This document shows, piece by piece, positions 48,819 to 48,822 of a DNA stretch of 48,822 bases. Each line of letters opens with the position of its first letter. Position 1 is the stretch's first letter. The notes under the pieces are model-generated. The model was given only the letters and a program-made list of their open reading frames with translations. It ran no database searches and was not told the origin of the DNA. Origin of the DNA: Parcubacteria group bacterium (lineage in GTDB: Bacteria > Patescibacteriota > Minisyncoccia > SW-4-49-11); contig CALRBF010000005.1 of the NCBI GenBank assembly GCA_943354045.1, forward strand, positions 1 to 48,822. Direction: 5' to 3'. A program made the position numbers and the translations under genes.

Positions 48819-48822
48819 TAAC

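Overview
48.8 kb AT-rich, gene-dense window. The standard code fits: TGA is a plausible stop for comEC and for the MraY/WecA-like gene. Gene content looks like a reduced CPR/Patescibacteria-type genome (inferred from gene content; no 16S rRNA is present). Contents: nucleotide-sugar genes (rmlB/rmlA/galU); trigger factor; ComEC split into a channel ORF and a metallo-beta-lactamase ORF; infC-rpmI-rplT; ssrA next to smpB; ftsZ; a compact uvrC; a PspC/LiaF-like/membrane-anchored Clp ATPase operon; hrcA-grpE; a dispersed type IV pilus system (pilB, pilC, at least eight prepilin-like genes, three with LamG-like C-termini, and an embedded histidine kinase plus stand-alone receiver); rodA; htrA; groES-groEL behind a near-consensus promoter and CIRCE operator; ndk; mscL; LCP; pth; phosphomannomutase; and six tRNA genes (Val, Glu, Thr, Tyr, Lys, Phe). 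Main points for follow-up: (1) an exact 166-bp-period GC-rich tandem array whose units each end in a copy of the tRNA-Glu 3' end, next to a short uvrC; (2) a PspC/LiaF-like/TM-Clp operon whose ATPase has a degenerate D1 Walker B and no visible ClpP-docking tripeptide; (3) LamG modules on predicted pilus-tip pilins, one of them frameshifted; (4) an unannotated small RNA candidate with a C9 tract; (5) a tmRNA with an unusual predicted tag. All calls come from reading sequence and motifs; no database search was run.
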